NCBI GenBank assembly: GCA_012513065.1
Contig: JAAZCX010000036.1
Location: 1 to 37,955 of the forward strand
Direction of reading: 5' to 3'
Length of the DNA stretch: 37,955 bases
Source: Clostridiaceae bacterium
Lineage (GTDB): Bacteria; Bacillota; Clostridia; TANB77; CAG-508
The notes under the pieces are model-generated. The model was not told the origin of the DNA. It saw nothing but the letters and a program-made list of their open reading frames with translations, and did no database searches. The translations under genes were made by a program, and so were the position numbers. Below, piece after piece: positions 7,751 through 15,560 of this stretch (positions within the stretch are counted from its first letter, which is position 1; each line of letters starts with the position of its first letter).

Positions 7751-10204
7751 TTATTTAATTATAATTTTTCCTTCTTCATTAATTGTTAATATAGTTTTTT
7801 TGTTAGGTTTTATTTTTCCATCTAATATTAATTCTGCAACCTTATCTTCAATCATATTTTGAATAGTTCTTTTTAATGGTCGAGCTCCATAATTGTTATT
7901 AACACCTTTTTCAATTACTTTATCTTTAACAACTTCTTCTATTTCAATCTTTATATTTTGTTTTTCCATACGATTAATAAGTTGTTTTATCATAATATCT
8001 ACTATTTGTTTCATTTCTTCTTGTTGTAATTTATGAAATACAATTATTTCGTCTATACGATTTATAAATTCTGGTCTAAACTGTTTCTTCAATTCTGACA
8101 TTACATCTTTTTTTATGTTTTCATATTCTTGTTTATTTTCAGAATTTTTTTCCGATGCACTTGTAAATCCTAGTGTTTTCTTGTCTGTAATTAATCTTGC
8201 TCCTACATTAGATGTCATTATTATAATTGTATTTTTAAAATTAACTGTTCTTCCATTACTATCTGTTAGTCTTCCATCATCTAATATTTGTAGTAGCATA
8301 TTCATGACGTCTGGATGTGCTTTTTCTATTTCATCAAACAAAATAACTGAATATGGATTTCTACGTATCTTCTCTGTTAACTGTCCACCTTCATCATATC
8401 CTACATATCCTGGAGGTGAACCTATTAATTTTGAAATAGAGTGTCCCTCCATATATTCTGACATATCTATTCTTATAATATTTTCATCATTTCCAAATAA
8501 GCTTTCTGCTAATGCTTTAGATAATTCTGTTTTTCCAACTCCTGTAGGACCTAAGAATAAAAATGATCCTATTGGTCTATTCGGATCTTTTAATCCTACT
8601 CTTCCTCTACGAATAGCTTTTGATACCGCTTCAACTGCTTCATTCTGTCCTATAACTCTTTCATGTAACATTTTTTCTAAGTTTTTTAACTTTTCATTTT
8701 CATCTTGAGTTAATTTTTTTACTGGAATTTTAGTCCAATTACTAATTACCTCTGCAATATCTTCTTGCGTTAATGTTATTATTTCTTTACTATTTTTATT
8801 TTTCCATTTTTGTTTTTCTTTTTCTAGCTTTTCTTTGCTTATATGTTGTTTATCTCTTAATACTGCAGCTTTTTCAAAATCCTGAGCTCTTATTGCCTCT
8901 TCTTTTTCTTTTTCAATTGAATCTAATTCTTCTTCCAATAGTTTTAAATTATTAGGTTGTGTATATGCTTTCATTCTAACTTTTGATGATGCTTCATCAA
9001 TCAAATCTATAGCTTTATCTGGTAAAAATCTATCGTTGATATATCTTGTAGATAATTCTACTGCTGCTTTTATTGCTTCTTCTGATATTTTTACATTATG
9101 ATGAGCTTCATATTTATCTCTGATTCCCTCTAATATTTTTATAGTATCTTCCATATTAGGTTCTGTAACTGTTACAGGACTAAATCTTCTTTCTAATGCA
9201 CTATCTTTTTCAATATATTTGCGATATTCATTTAATGTTGTTGCTCCTATTAATTGAATTTCACCCCTTGCAAGTAATGGTTTTAATATATTTGCAGCAT
9301 CTACTGCACCTTCTGCTGAACCAGCACCTACTATAATATGAATTTCATCAATAAAAAGTATTACATCTCCAGCCTTTTTTACTTCACTTAAGCATTTTTT
9401 TATTCTATCTTCAAAATCTCCTCTATATTTTGCTCCTGCTACCATGCTAGATATATCTAGTGTTACAACTCTCTTTCCTTTTAATTGTTCTGGAATATCC
9501 TCTGCTATTATTTTTTCTGCCAAACCTTCTACAACTGCAGTTTTACCAACTCCAGGCTCTCCTATTAAACATGGATTATTTTTCATTCTTCTAGACAAAA
9601 TTTGAATTACTCTTTCTATTTCTTCTTTTCTTCCTATAACAGGATCCAACTTTCCATCTGCTGCCTGTTTTGTTAAATCTGTTCCATATTGATTTAATGT
9701 CTGTGTTTGATTGTAACTACCTATTGTTTTTGTACTTGCTGATCTTTTATTTGTTTCGTTCCCAATTTCATCTTCATTAATAACTTTTATAATTTCATTA
9801 TATACTCTTTGTGGATTTATGTTTAAATCTAATAATATATGAACAGCTACACTGTCAGTTTCTCTCATTATTCCAATTAATAAATGTTCTGTGCCTATAA
9901 AATCTGACCCTATTTTTTTTGCTTCTCTATATGCATTTTCTATAACTCTTTTTGTCCTAGGAGTAAATCCTATTATTTCTTCTTTAATATTTTCATTATT
10001 TTTTCCTACTAAAATATTAATTTCTTCTTCTACTTGTTGTTCAGTAATATCCTGATTTTTTATTACTTTACTTGCTACTCCAGAACCTTCTTTTATTAAT
10101 CCATATAATAAATGTTCAGTACCAATATAATTATGTCCAAAACTAATTGCTATTTCGTTTGCTATCTCAATAGCTTTTTCTGCTCTTTTTGTAAATTTAT
10201 ACAT
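7751..10204 (-). CDS. clpC: ClpC AAA+ unfoldase of the Clp protease
   Basis: An 817-residue Hsp100 ATPase that unfolds substrates, including McsB arginine-phosphorylated proteins, for ClpP. It has the double Clp-N repeat (1-145), a first AAA module with Walker A GEPGVGKT near residue 210, a UVR/M-domain coiled coil (about 410-470), and a second AAA module with GPTGVGKT near 555 and a sensor-2 region (NYGARPLKRTIQ). The ATG follows AAGGAAGG. It is the last gene of the CtsR-controlled operon ctsR-mcsA-mcsB-clpC. Confidence 0.97.
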   Translation of the reverse strand: MYKFTKRAEKAIEIANEIAISFGHNYIGTEHLLYGLIKEGSGVASKVIKNQDITEQQVEEEINILVGKNNENIKEEIIGFTPRTKRVIENAYREAKKIGSDFIGTEHLLIGIMRETDSVAVHILLDLNINPQRVYNEIIKVINEDEIGNETNKRSASTKTIGSYNQTQTLNQYGTDLTKQAADGKLDPVIGRKEEIERVIQILSRRMKNNPCLIGEPGVGKTAVVEGLAEKIIAEDIPEQLKGKRVVTLDISSMVAGAKYRGDFEDRIKKCLSEVKKAGDVILFIDEIHIIVGAGSAEGAVDAANILKPLLARGEIQLIGATTLNEYRKYIEKDSALERRFSPVTVTEPNMEDTIKILEGIRDKYEAHHNVKISEEAIKAAVELSTRYINDRFLPDKAIDLIDEASSKVRMKAYTQPNNLKLLEEELDSIEKEKEEAIRAQDFEKAAVLRDKQHISKEKLEKEKQKWKNKNSKEIITLTQEDIAEVISNWTKIPVKKLTQDENEKLKNLEKMLHERVIGQNEAVEAVSKAIRRGRVGLKDPNRPIGSFLFLGPTGVGKTELSKALAESLFGNDENIIRIDMSEYMEGHSISKLIGSPPGYVGYDEGGQLTEKIRRNPYSVILFDEIEKAHPDVMNMLLQILDDGRLTDSNGRTVNFKNTIIIMTSNVGARLITDKKTLGFTSASEKNSENKQEYENIKKDVMSELKKQFRPEFINRIDEIIVFHKLQQEEMKQIVDIMIKQLINRMEKQNIKIEIEEVVKDKVIEKGVNNNYGARPLKRTIQNMIEDKVAELILDGKIKPNKKTILTINEEGKIIIK

Positions 10205-10240
10205 TACTTATCACCTTCCTTTATAAAACTCATAATATTA

Positions 10241-11263
10241 CTATTTATTATCGTTTTTTACTATTTCTCTTATTACTTCTGTACGAGTAATATCTCTTTG
10301 CATTTCATCCAATTTTTTTCCTACTCTTTTTTGTAAATTTGCAGGTTTTGTATATAACATTAATTTCTTTACTTTTTTATCATCTATTTCTGAGATTATA
10401 CCCAAATCTGTCCCAAGTTTTATATCAGATAATAAATTATTACATTCTTCTGATGTTAACTTTTTTGCATTTGATAATATTCCATAAGAACGATATACTT
10501 TATCTTCTAATTCTATACTATTTTTTGCCAAATATTTTCTTGCCAATCTTTCTTGTTCCATAACTTTTTTTGTTATATTTTCTAAATTTAGTACTATTTC
10601 CTTTTCATCAATTCCTAAAGTCTGTATATTTGATATTTGATATATATCTCCCTTACTTTGACTATCTTCACCATATGTTCCTCTTATTGTCATTCCAAAG
10701 TTATTAACAATATGCAATACTTTTGATAAATTACCAGTAATTTTTAAAGCTGGAAGATGAACCATAACAGAAGCTCTTAACCCTGTTCCAACATTAGTTG
10801 GACATGCTGTTAAAAATCCATATTTTTCGTTACAACTAAAGCCTAATATTTCATCTAATTTTTTATCTATTTCTATTGCTAAATTTAAACTATTTGATAA
10901 ATCTAATCCACTGGTAAATACTTGAATACGTAAATGATCTTCTTCATTTATCATAATACAAATATTTTCTTCATCATTAATTAAAATAGCTTTTTTGTCA
11001 TCTTTATCTAATACCATCTCTGGACTAATTATATGTTTTTCTATAAGTTCCATTTTGCTTATATCGTCAATATCATTTAAATAAAAAAATTTAATTCCAT
11101 ATCCTATAGTCGGAGTCACAAATTTCACTTTTTCCAATAACTGTTCTTTTTGTTCTTTTGTCATTTTTGTCTTAAATGGGAATTCTTTTATGTTTCTAGC
11201 AAATCTTATTCTAGAACTAACAATAACATCTGAATCTTTTCCATTCTCTAAATACCAATTCAT
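10241..11263 (-). CDS. mcsB: Protein-arginine kinase McsB
   Basis: A 340-residue phosphagen-kinase-fold enzyme that phosphorylates arginines in CtsR and misfolded proteins, marking them for ClpCP. Conserved segments include VSSRIRFARNIKEFP near residue 15, ATP-binding arginines in LRIQVFTSGLDL, the catalytic-Cys motif TACPTNVGTGLRASV near 155-170, and GEDSQSKGDIYQISN near 200. It needs McsA as activator, which is encoded just upstream with an 18-nt gap. Start ATG after AAGGAG. Confidence 0.95.
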   Translation of the reverse strand: MNWYLENGKDSDVIVSSRIRFARNIKEFPFKTKMTKEQKEQLLEKVKFVTPTIGYGIKFFYLNDIDDISKMELIEKHIISPEMVLDKDDKKAILINDEENICIMINEEDHLRIQVFTSGLDLSNSLNLAIEIDKKLDEILGFSCNEKYGFLTACPTNVGTGLRASVMVHLPALKITGNLSKVLHIVNNFGMTIRGTYGEDSQSKGDIYQISNIQTLGIDEKEIVLNLENITKKVMEQERLARKYLAKNSIELEDKVYRSYGILSNAKKLTSEECNNLLSDIKLGTDLGIISEIDDKKVKKLMLYTKPANLQKRVGKKLDEMQRDITRTEVIREIVKNDNK

Positions 11264-11281
11264 ATACTACAGCACTCCTTT

Positions 11282-11839
11282 TTATTTTTCTAATTTTTTT
11301 ATTTCATCTCTAGTTTTTGCAGCATCTTCATAACGTTCTTCTTTTATTTCTACTTTTAATTTTTCTTTTAGTTTATTAATTATATCTTCATTTGAATTTG
11401 TTTTTTTATTATCTTTAACTTTTTCTTCTCCTGTTTTATTTATATTATCTGTTCTTTCAATTGAACTTCCTATTCTTCCAACATGTCTATTAACTCCATG
11501 AATATTTTTTAACAACAAATCTATTTTGCTTTTAAATTCATCATAGCAATTATCACAACCAAATTTTCCATTTTTTATAAAATCATCATAACTAGTATTA
11601 CATTTATCACATAATAAAGTTTCTGGTTTTATAATATCAGGCATAAATATATTTCCGTCATCTTTAAATACATCTTCTAAAAAATTTGAAAAATTAATAC
11701 TAGGCATATTAAATGAAATATTATTTATTCCAAGTTTATTAGCACATTTATCACATAAATTCATTTGTTTCTTAGTACCATTAATTATTTGTGTATATTT
11801 TACATTTGCTTCATTTTCATTGCAATTTTGACATAACAT
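11282..11839 (-). CDS. mcsA: McsA, zinc-binding activator of McsB
   Basis: This protein binds zinc through four CxxC pairs, visible here as CQNC, CDKC, CDKC and CDNC. It activates McsB and modulates CtsR in the heat-shock regulon. The C-terminus is a UVR domain (EERYEDAAKTRDEIKKLE) that links it to ClpC. The ORF track begins with a GTG inside the Shine-Dalgarno sequence. I chose the ATG at 11839, giving MLCQNC, because AAGGAG lies 8 nt before it. The product is 185 residues. Confidence 0.93.
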   Translation of the reverse strand: MLCQNCNENEANVKYTQIINGTKKQMNLCDKCANKLGINNISFNMPSINFSNFLEDVFKDDGNIFMPDIIKPETLLCDKCNTSYDDFIKNGKFGCDNCYDEFKSKIDLLLKNIHGVNRHVGRIGSSIERTDNINKTGEEKVKDNKKTNSNEDIINKLKEKLKVEIKEERYEDAAKTRDEIKKLEK

Positions 11840-11881
11840 AAAAATCACTCCTTTTTATTATAATTTACTTGTCTTTTAATA

Positions 11882-12328
11882 TTATTCAATTAAATTTACT
11901 AACATGTTTTTAAATATATTAGCTCTTATTCTATCTCTTTCTGGCTGTGCTATTTTTAACACATTATCACTAGTAGCAACTTTTAATAATTTTGCTTCTA
12001 CTTCTGAGATTAAATCATAAGATAGAAAATTACTAATAAATATATCAACTTCTTGACCTGTTAGATAATCTTCAATACTATTAATAATATGCATGAAGTA
12101 ACTACTTTTTGTGATATTTATTTTTTTTATTCTTATATGTCCTCCTCCACCTCTTTTACTTTCTACATAATAACCTTGTGAAGGTTTAAATCTAGTTGCT
12201 ATTACATAATTTATTTGAGATGGTACACATTTAAACTGTTCTGCTAAATCATTCCTTTGTATCTCTATTAAATCTTCTTCTTCAAATAATTCTTTAATAA
12301 ATTCTTCTATTGTATCTGATATTCCCAT
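11882..12328 (-). CDS. ctsR: CtsR heat-shock transcription repressor
   Basis: A 148-residue winged-helix repressor that binds tandem heptads in promoters of clp genes and is inactivated by heat or McsAB. The family glycine-rich wing is seen as KRGGGGHIRIKK near residue 58, preceded by the helix-turn-helix region QFKCVPSQINYVIATRF. The C-terminal dimer domain is full length. The gene controls its own operon: a CtsR site sits 24 nt upstream of the start. RBS GAGAGG. Confidence 0.96.
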   Translation of the reverse strand: MGISDTIEEFIKELFEEEDLIEIQRNDLAEQFKCVPSQINYVIATRFKPSQGYYVESKRGGGGHIRIKKINITKSSYFMHIINSIEDYLTGQEVDIFISNFLSYDLISEVEAKLLKVATSDNVLKIAQPERDRIRANIFKNMLVNLIE

Positions 12329-12351
12329 ATTATTACCTCTCTTTTTTCGAC

Positions 12352-12368
12352 TTTGACTTTCTTTGACC
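12352..12368 (-). promoter_or_regulatory. CtsR operator upstream of ctsR
   Basis: The minus strand reads GGTCAAA-GAA-AGTCAAA, an exact match to the known CtsR tandem-heptad consensus (RGTCAAA-NAN-RGTCAAA). It covers roughly +2 to +18 relative to the promoter just upstream, so bound CtsR would block initiation. Confidence 0.95.
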
Positions 12369-12376
12369 TTTATTAT

Positions 12377-12405
12377 ATTATAGTTTCTTTTTTTCTATCT
12401 GTCAA
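12377..12405 (-). promoter_or_regulatory. Sigma-A promoter of the ctsR-mcsA-mcsB-clpC operon
   Basis: A consensus promoter on the minus strand: TTGACA (12400-12405), 17-bp spacer, TATAAT (12377-12382). The -35 box overlaps the last codons of the small upstream ORF. Confidence 0.93.
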
Positions 12406-12568
12406 TACCTTTATTTTCCTTTGTCATTTTATCCATTTCTTCTGTCTTTTTTCGTTGTTCTTCTAAAGTAATCCATGTAAAATATGATGGAATAAATTCT
12501 CCACATTCTGTTACATCTTCTTTATTTTTCTTTATATCTTTACTATTATACTTTTTTTTATTATCCAT
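12395..12568 (-). CDS. Small 57-residue hypothetical protein upstream of ctsR
   Basis: This ORF is too short for the track. It runs ATG to TAG for 58 codons with GGAG 9 nt before the ATG. The product is charged and soluble, with no signal or membrane segment. It begins MDNKKKYNSKDIKKNK, has a short hydrophobic core FIPSYFTW around residues 25-32, and ends with a Glu/Lys-rich helix. The stop codon lies within the ctsR promoter region, so it is transcribed separately from, or reads through into, the heat-shock operon. I do not recognise the family. The codon pattern and RBS support a real gene, but there is no homology evidence. Confidence 0.55.
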   Translation of the reverse strand: MDNKKKYNSKDIKKNKEDVTECGEFIPSYFTWITLEEQRKKTEEMDKMTKENKGIDR

Positions 12569-12718
12569 ATTACTTTTCTCCTATTTATATATCTTTCTAT
12601 TTATATTTTTTACTAATTCATATTAATTTATTCATAAATATATTTTTAGATTTTTATAAATAATTTTTTTATTTTTTTATTTTAATTTTTTTATTTATTT
12701 TTATATTTTTTTAACATA
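12569..12718. other. Extremely AT-rich gene-free spacer
   Basis: This stretch is almost entirely A and T, with long T-runs on the + strand. I see no ORF with a ribosome binding site. It presumably contains the promoter of the 57-codon ORF, but no convincing hexamers stand out. Confidence 0.5.
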
Positions 12719-12757
12719 AAAAATAAAACTTCAAATATAATTTGAAGTTTTATTTTT
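12719..12757. terminator. Intrinsic terminator downstream of the 61-residue ORF
   Basis: A perfect 17-bp stem (core AAAACTTCAAA / TTTGAAGTTTT) with a 5-nt loop and a T-run on either strand lies 14 nt past the stop of the minus-strand ORF 12772-12957. Confidence 0.8.
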
Positions 12758-12771
12758 CGTATATTACTTTC

Positions 12772-12957
12772 TCATTCCTTATTTTTGATTTTTCTTATTT
12801 CCTTTATTATTTCTACTTTTTCATTAGTGGTTTTTGAAGACAAATCAATTTTTAATGCTTTTTTTTCTTTAGATACTTTTCCTTGTCTTGAATTTACAAG
12901 TAAAACAATATCATTTACTTGCTGTTCATCAATTTTGGCGATATTCATCATAATCAT
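12772..12957 (-). CDS. Small 61-residue hypothetical protein
   Basis: The ATG is preceded by GTGAGGT at good spacing. A plausible -10 (TATAAT, 13006-13011) lies upstream and a strong terminator directly follows, so this looks like a self-contained small gene. The product is Lys/Glu-rich with a predicted helical C-terminus (EKVEIIKEIRKIKN). No family is recognised and no signal or membrane segment is seen. The + strand ORF over the same bases is hydrophobic and lacks an RBS, so I treat it as the shadow. Confidence 0.55.
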   Translation of the reverse strand: MIMMNIAKIDEQQVNDIVLLVNSRQGKVSKEKKALKIDLSSKTTNEKVEIIKEIRKIKNKE

Positions 12958-13050
12958 AATGTTTACCTCACATACTTTTTTGTAGTTTACAATAGTTACT
13001 TTTTTATTATATCACACTTTTCGTTTTATTTCTACATCTTTTTCATTTTT

Positions 13051-13096
13051 TACCAGTTTAATTTCACTTTTTTTGAACAACATATATATTGAAAAA
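13051..13096 (+). promoter_or_regulatory. Conserved upstream block of SASP gene 1 (probable forespore promoter)
   Basis: This block aligns without gaps to 15612-15657 in front of the second SASP gene: shared TACCAGTTTAATT, TTTTTTGARCA and TATATATTGAAAA. Family knowledge predicts sigma-G control of SASP genes. The exact -35/-10 boxes cannot be assigned with confidence. Confidence 0.6.
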
Positions 13097-13144
13097 CATT
13101 TTTGTTTTTTAATATATATTCACATTCTAGGAGGTGAAAATAAA

Positions 13145-13345
13145 ATGACAAATTCAAATTCAAAAGTAGTTCCAGAAGCTAGAGAAGCTTTAAATAAGTT
13201 CAAATATGAAGTTGCTAGTGAAGTTGGTGTTAACTTAAAAAATGGATATAATGGAGATATCTCTTCAAGAGATGCTGGTAGAATTGGTGGAAACATGGTT
13301 AGAAAATTAATCATAGAAGCTGAAAAAAATATGGCTAATAAGTAG
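13145..13345 (+). CDS. Alpha/beta-type small acid-soluble spore protein (SASP) 1
   Basis: A 66-residue DNA-binding spore protein that coats and protects forespore DNA and is degraded at germination by GPR. The signature EVASEVGV includes the GPR cleavage region, and the second conserved block is RDAGRIGGNMVRKLI. The ORF track start (13073) lies upstream of the ribosome binding site. The true start is the ATG at 13145 after AGGAGGTGAAAATAAA. It is about 82% identical by eye to SASP 2 at 15696. Confidence 0.95.
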   Translation: MTNSNSKVVPEAREALNKFKYEVASEVGVNLKNGYNGDISSRDAGRIGGNMVRKLIIEAEKNMANK

Positions 13346-13365
13346 TTTTTCCAATAATCAAATAA

Positions 13366-13394
13366 AAAGACAGGAATACAATTCCTGCCTTTAT
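13366..13394 (+). terminator. Terminator of SASP gene 1 (copy 1 of an inverted pair)
   Basis: The hairpin AAAGACAGGAAT-ACA-ATTCCTGCCTTT has one mismatch in the stem and lies 20 nt after the SASP stop. Its inverted copy lies at 13432-13460. Confidence 0.75.
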
Positions 13395-13431
13395 GAATTT
13401 ACTTTTATTTTTTATTATAAAAAGTTAATAC

Positions 13432-13460
13432 ATAAAGGCAGGAATTGTATTCCTGCCTTT
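13432..13460 (-). terminator. Terminator of the CDF exporter gene (copy 2 of the inverted pair)
   Basis: The perfect hairpin AAAGGCAGGAAT / ATTCCTGCCTTT with a 3-nt loop is the reverse complement of the 13366-13394 unit apart from one base. It lies 18 nt past the stop of the minus-strand transporter gene. Confidence 0.75.
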
Positions 13461-13477
13461 ATATTATATTTTTATTA

Positions 13478-14359
13478 TTAATGATGATGATGTCCTTCTT
13501 CTTTGTGAAGATGTGGATGACACTCTTTTTCTCCACATATTTCTGTTTCAGTCTCTAGAATAGAATGACATATATTATGTTCTTCTAATTCTTCTCGTAT
13601 TTTATGTTTTACTTCATCAATATTCTTACTTTTGCTAACTATATGCATAGTTGCATAATTATTAAAACCATCTATACTCCATACATGTATATGATGAACA
13701 TCTTCTACATCTTCTATTTTTAATAAATGCGTCTTTAACTCGTCAATATCTATATTATAAGGAGTTTTTTCTAAAAATAAATTTAAAACTTTTTTTAAGT
13801 TTTCTAGTGTATTAATTAGGATAAATAGTGCTACACCAATGCTCATTATTGGATCTATTATTTTTATATCAGTAAAGTTCATTATTATTGCTCCAATTAA
13901 TACAACAATCCATCCTAATACATCTTCTAACATATGAAGATTAACTGATTTTTGATTAATTGAATCTCCTTCTTTTGTTACATATGCAGCAATAAGGTTT
14001 AATACTACACCAATAACAGCAAATATTATCATTCCATGATAATTAACTTCTACTGGATTAATTATTCTACCTATTGCATTATATATAACTAAAATAGATC
14101 CTACCATCAATATAACAGTAGTAATTAGTCCTCCAAGAACAGAATATCTTATATATCCATAAGTATAATTTTTGTCAGCACCTTTTTTACTTTTCTTTTC
14201 TAGAAAATACGATACTCCAATTGAAATAGCATCCCCGATATCATGAATTGAATCAGATAAAATAGCTACAGAATTTGTAAATATTCCTCCAAAGAACTCA
14301 AATATTGAAAATCCTAAATTTAAAATAAAAGCAATTAATATATTTTTTTCTGTCTTCAT
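13478..14359 (-). CDS. czcD: CDF-family Zn/Cd/Co efflux transporter
   Basis: A 293-residue proton-coupled metal exporter with six predicted transmembrane helices (about 8-200) and a cytosolic dimer domain. The zinc-type tetrahedral site is visible as H39-x3-D43 in TM2 (SIHDIGDA) and H-x3-D in TM5 (NLHMLEDV). The C-terminus is a His-rich metal-binding tail (HPHLHKEEGHHHH) with a nearby CGEKEC. It lies 3 nt after the ArsR/CadC-like regulator and shares its promoter, so metal-induced derepression is expected. Substrate is inferred from the motif only. Confidence 0.93.
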   Translation of the reverse strand: MKTEKNILIAFILNLGFSIFEFFGGIFTNSVAILSDSIHDIGDAISIGVSYFLEKKSKKGADKNYTYGYIRYSVLGGLITTVILMVGSILVIYNAIGRIINPVEVNYHGMIIFAVIGVVLNLIAAYVTKEGDSINQKSVNLHMLEDVLGWIVVLIGAIIMNFTDIKIIDPIMSIGVALFILINTLENLKKVLNLFLEKTPYNIDIDELKTHLLKIEDVEDVHHIHVWSIDGFNNYATMHIVSKSKNIDEVKHKIREELEEHNICHSILETETEICGEKECHPHLHKEEGHHHH

Positions 14360-14362
14360 TTT

Positions 14363-14710
14363 TTACTCCTTTACATGAGATAGAGAAATTTCAAATACTT
14401 GTGTAACATGCTCATCATTTAATGTATAAAAAACTTCTTTACCCTCTTTTTTTGATTTTACTAAGTTATTTTCTTTTAATAGTTTCAACTGATGTGAAAT
14501 TGCACTTTTTGTCATTCCAAGGCTATTTGCAATATCACATACGCACATTTCATGTTGGTCTAATACAAATAAAATTTTTACTCTTGTGCTATCTGCTATT
14601 AATTTATAAAAATTAATTAACTTGTCAAAAGTACCCTCTTCTGGCATTTTATCTACTGCAATTTTAACTGCATCTTGATGAATAATGTTACAATCACATT
14701 GATATTCCAT
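14363..14710 (-). CDS. ArsR/SmtB-family metal-responsive repressor (CadC-like)
   Basis: A 115-residue winged-helix repressor that dissociates from DNA on metal binding. The helix alpha-3 metal motif reads EMCVCDIANSLG, as in CadC/ArsR-type proteins (ELCVCDL). The N-terminal CDCN and HQD could supply further ligands, as in CadC. The recognition helix is TKSAISHQLKLLKE. The ORF track start at 14740 lies inside the operator, so I use the ATG at 14710, which has AGGAGG 4 nt upstream. The next gene is the CDF exporter it very probably controls. Confidence 0.92.
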   Translation of the reverse strand: MEYQCDCNIIHQDAVKIAVDKMPEEGTFDKLINFYKLIADSTRVKILFVLDQHEMCVCDIANSLGMTKSAISHQLKLLKENNLVKSKKEGKEVFYTLNDEHVTQVFEISLSHVKE

Positions 14711-14721
14711 ATTGCCTCCTT

Positions 14722-14743
14722 TAGTTGAATACTCGTTCAACTA
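14722..14743. promoter_or_regulatory. Inverted-repeat operator of the ArsR/CadC-like repressor
   Basis: TAGTTGAA-N6-TTCAACTA is a perfect 8-bp inverted repeat at the expected transcription start. The TGAA-N6-TTCA core fits known ArsR/SmtB family operators. Confidence 0.85.
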
Positions 14744-14748
14744 TTTTA

Positions 14749-14777
14749 ATTATATTTTATTTATATTCACTTGTCAA
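14749..14777 (-). promoter_or_regulatory. Sigma-A promoter of the arsR-CDF operon
   Basis: On the minus strand TTGACA (14772-14777), a 17-bp spacer and TATAAT (14749-14754). The operator lies immediately downstream. Confidence 0.92.
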
Positions 14778-14810
14778 TATATTAATATCACATTTTAATT
14801 AGTTATCAAA

Positions 14811-14838
14811 AAAAGTAGAACAAAATTGTTCTACTTTT
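14811..14838 (-). terminator. Terminator of the pentapeptide-repeat gene
   Basis: AAAAGTAGAACAA / TTGTTCTACTTTT with a 2-nt nominal loop, followed on the minus strand by a T-run. It lies 22 nt past the gene's stop. Confidence 0.8.
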
Positions 14839-14860
14839 AAAAATATATTATATATATTTT

Positions 14861-15496
14861 TCACTTAATTTTTACTCCTATTAAATATACTAAATCTAAA
14901 ACTTGATATTGATCAATTATAGCCCCTTTTATATCTTCTATTGATACTGCAATTCCTTCTATATTATTATTGGATAAATCAATTCCTTTTAAACTAGATT
15001 TAAAAAATTGTGATTGTCTTAAATCTACATCTTTAAAATGGACATTCTTTATTTTCACTTCTTGAAAACTACTATTTTTCATTGGTAAATTTTCAAATAA
15101 TGTATCTTGTATATTACTCATTGAAAAGTTAATATAATTAGCATTTGTTTCTATAAATGAAACATTATTTAATATATTTTCTGATAAGTTACATCCTGAA
15201 ATCTTGCAATTATTAAACCTACACCTTATAAAAGTGCATTCATAAAAACTATTATTTGAAAAATTACATTCTTCAAATACAGTGTTTATAAAAGTAGTTT
15301 TTTCTAATTTTGTGTTTTGTATACAAACATTTTTGAATTTACAATATTGAAAATCTAAATTTAAAAAATTGATACTATTATATTCTTGATTTTCAAAAAT
15401 ATAATATTTTATATATCCATCATTATTAATTATATCTTCTATTTTCTTATCTTTTAATTCTTCATTATATCTTTGAGGTTGCTTTACTAAATCCAT
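14861..15496 (-). CDS. Pentapeptide-repeat protein
   Basis: A 211-residue protein. Residues about 45-185 form consecutive five-residue repeats with Leu, Phe or Ile at the centre (CKFKN, TKLEK, CNFSN, CRFNN, CNLSE, VDLRQ). These should fold into a right-handed quadrilateral beta-helix. Cys is unusually common at the preceding repeat position. Known relatives include Qnr and MfpA, which mimic DNA and bind gyrase, but most family members have no known role. There is no signal peptide or membrane helix. RBS AGGAG. It is monocistronic, between the arsR operon and SASP 2, with a TATAAT (15529-15534) upstream but no clear -35. Confidence 0.88.
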   Translation of the reverse strand: MDLVKQPQRYNEELKDKKIEDIINNDGYIKYYIFENQEYNSINFLNLDFQYCKFKNVCIQNTKLEKTTFINTVFEECNFSNNSFYECTFIRCRFNNCKISGCNLSENILNNVSFIETNANYINFSMSNIQDTLFENLPMKNSSFQEVKIKNVHFKDVDLRQSQFFKSSLKGIDLSNNNIEGIAVSIEDIKGAIIDQYQVLDLVYLIGVKIK

Positions 15497-15560
15497 TCAT
15501 TTTCTCCTATTTAATTTTATTTAAAATAATTATATCATATACTCAGAATTTTATTATGTT

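Noticed and set aside
8115-8708. 197-residue ORF on + strand inside clpC
   Set aside because: Antisense shadow of the clpC AAA module; no RBS and composition of a reversed coding frame.
12785-12985. 66-residue hydrophobic + ORF over the 61-residue minus ORF
   Set aside because: No RBS; hydrophobic only because it is the complement of Lys/Glu codons. The minus ORF has RBS and terminator.
13366-13460. CRISPR-like repeat pair
   Set aside because: Only two units, inverted to each other, each a terminator hairpin; no spacers or cas genes anywhere in the window.
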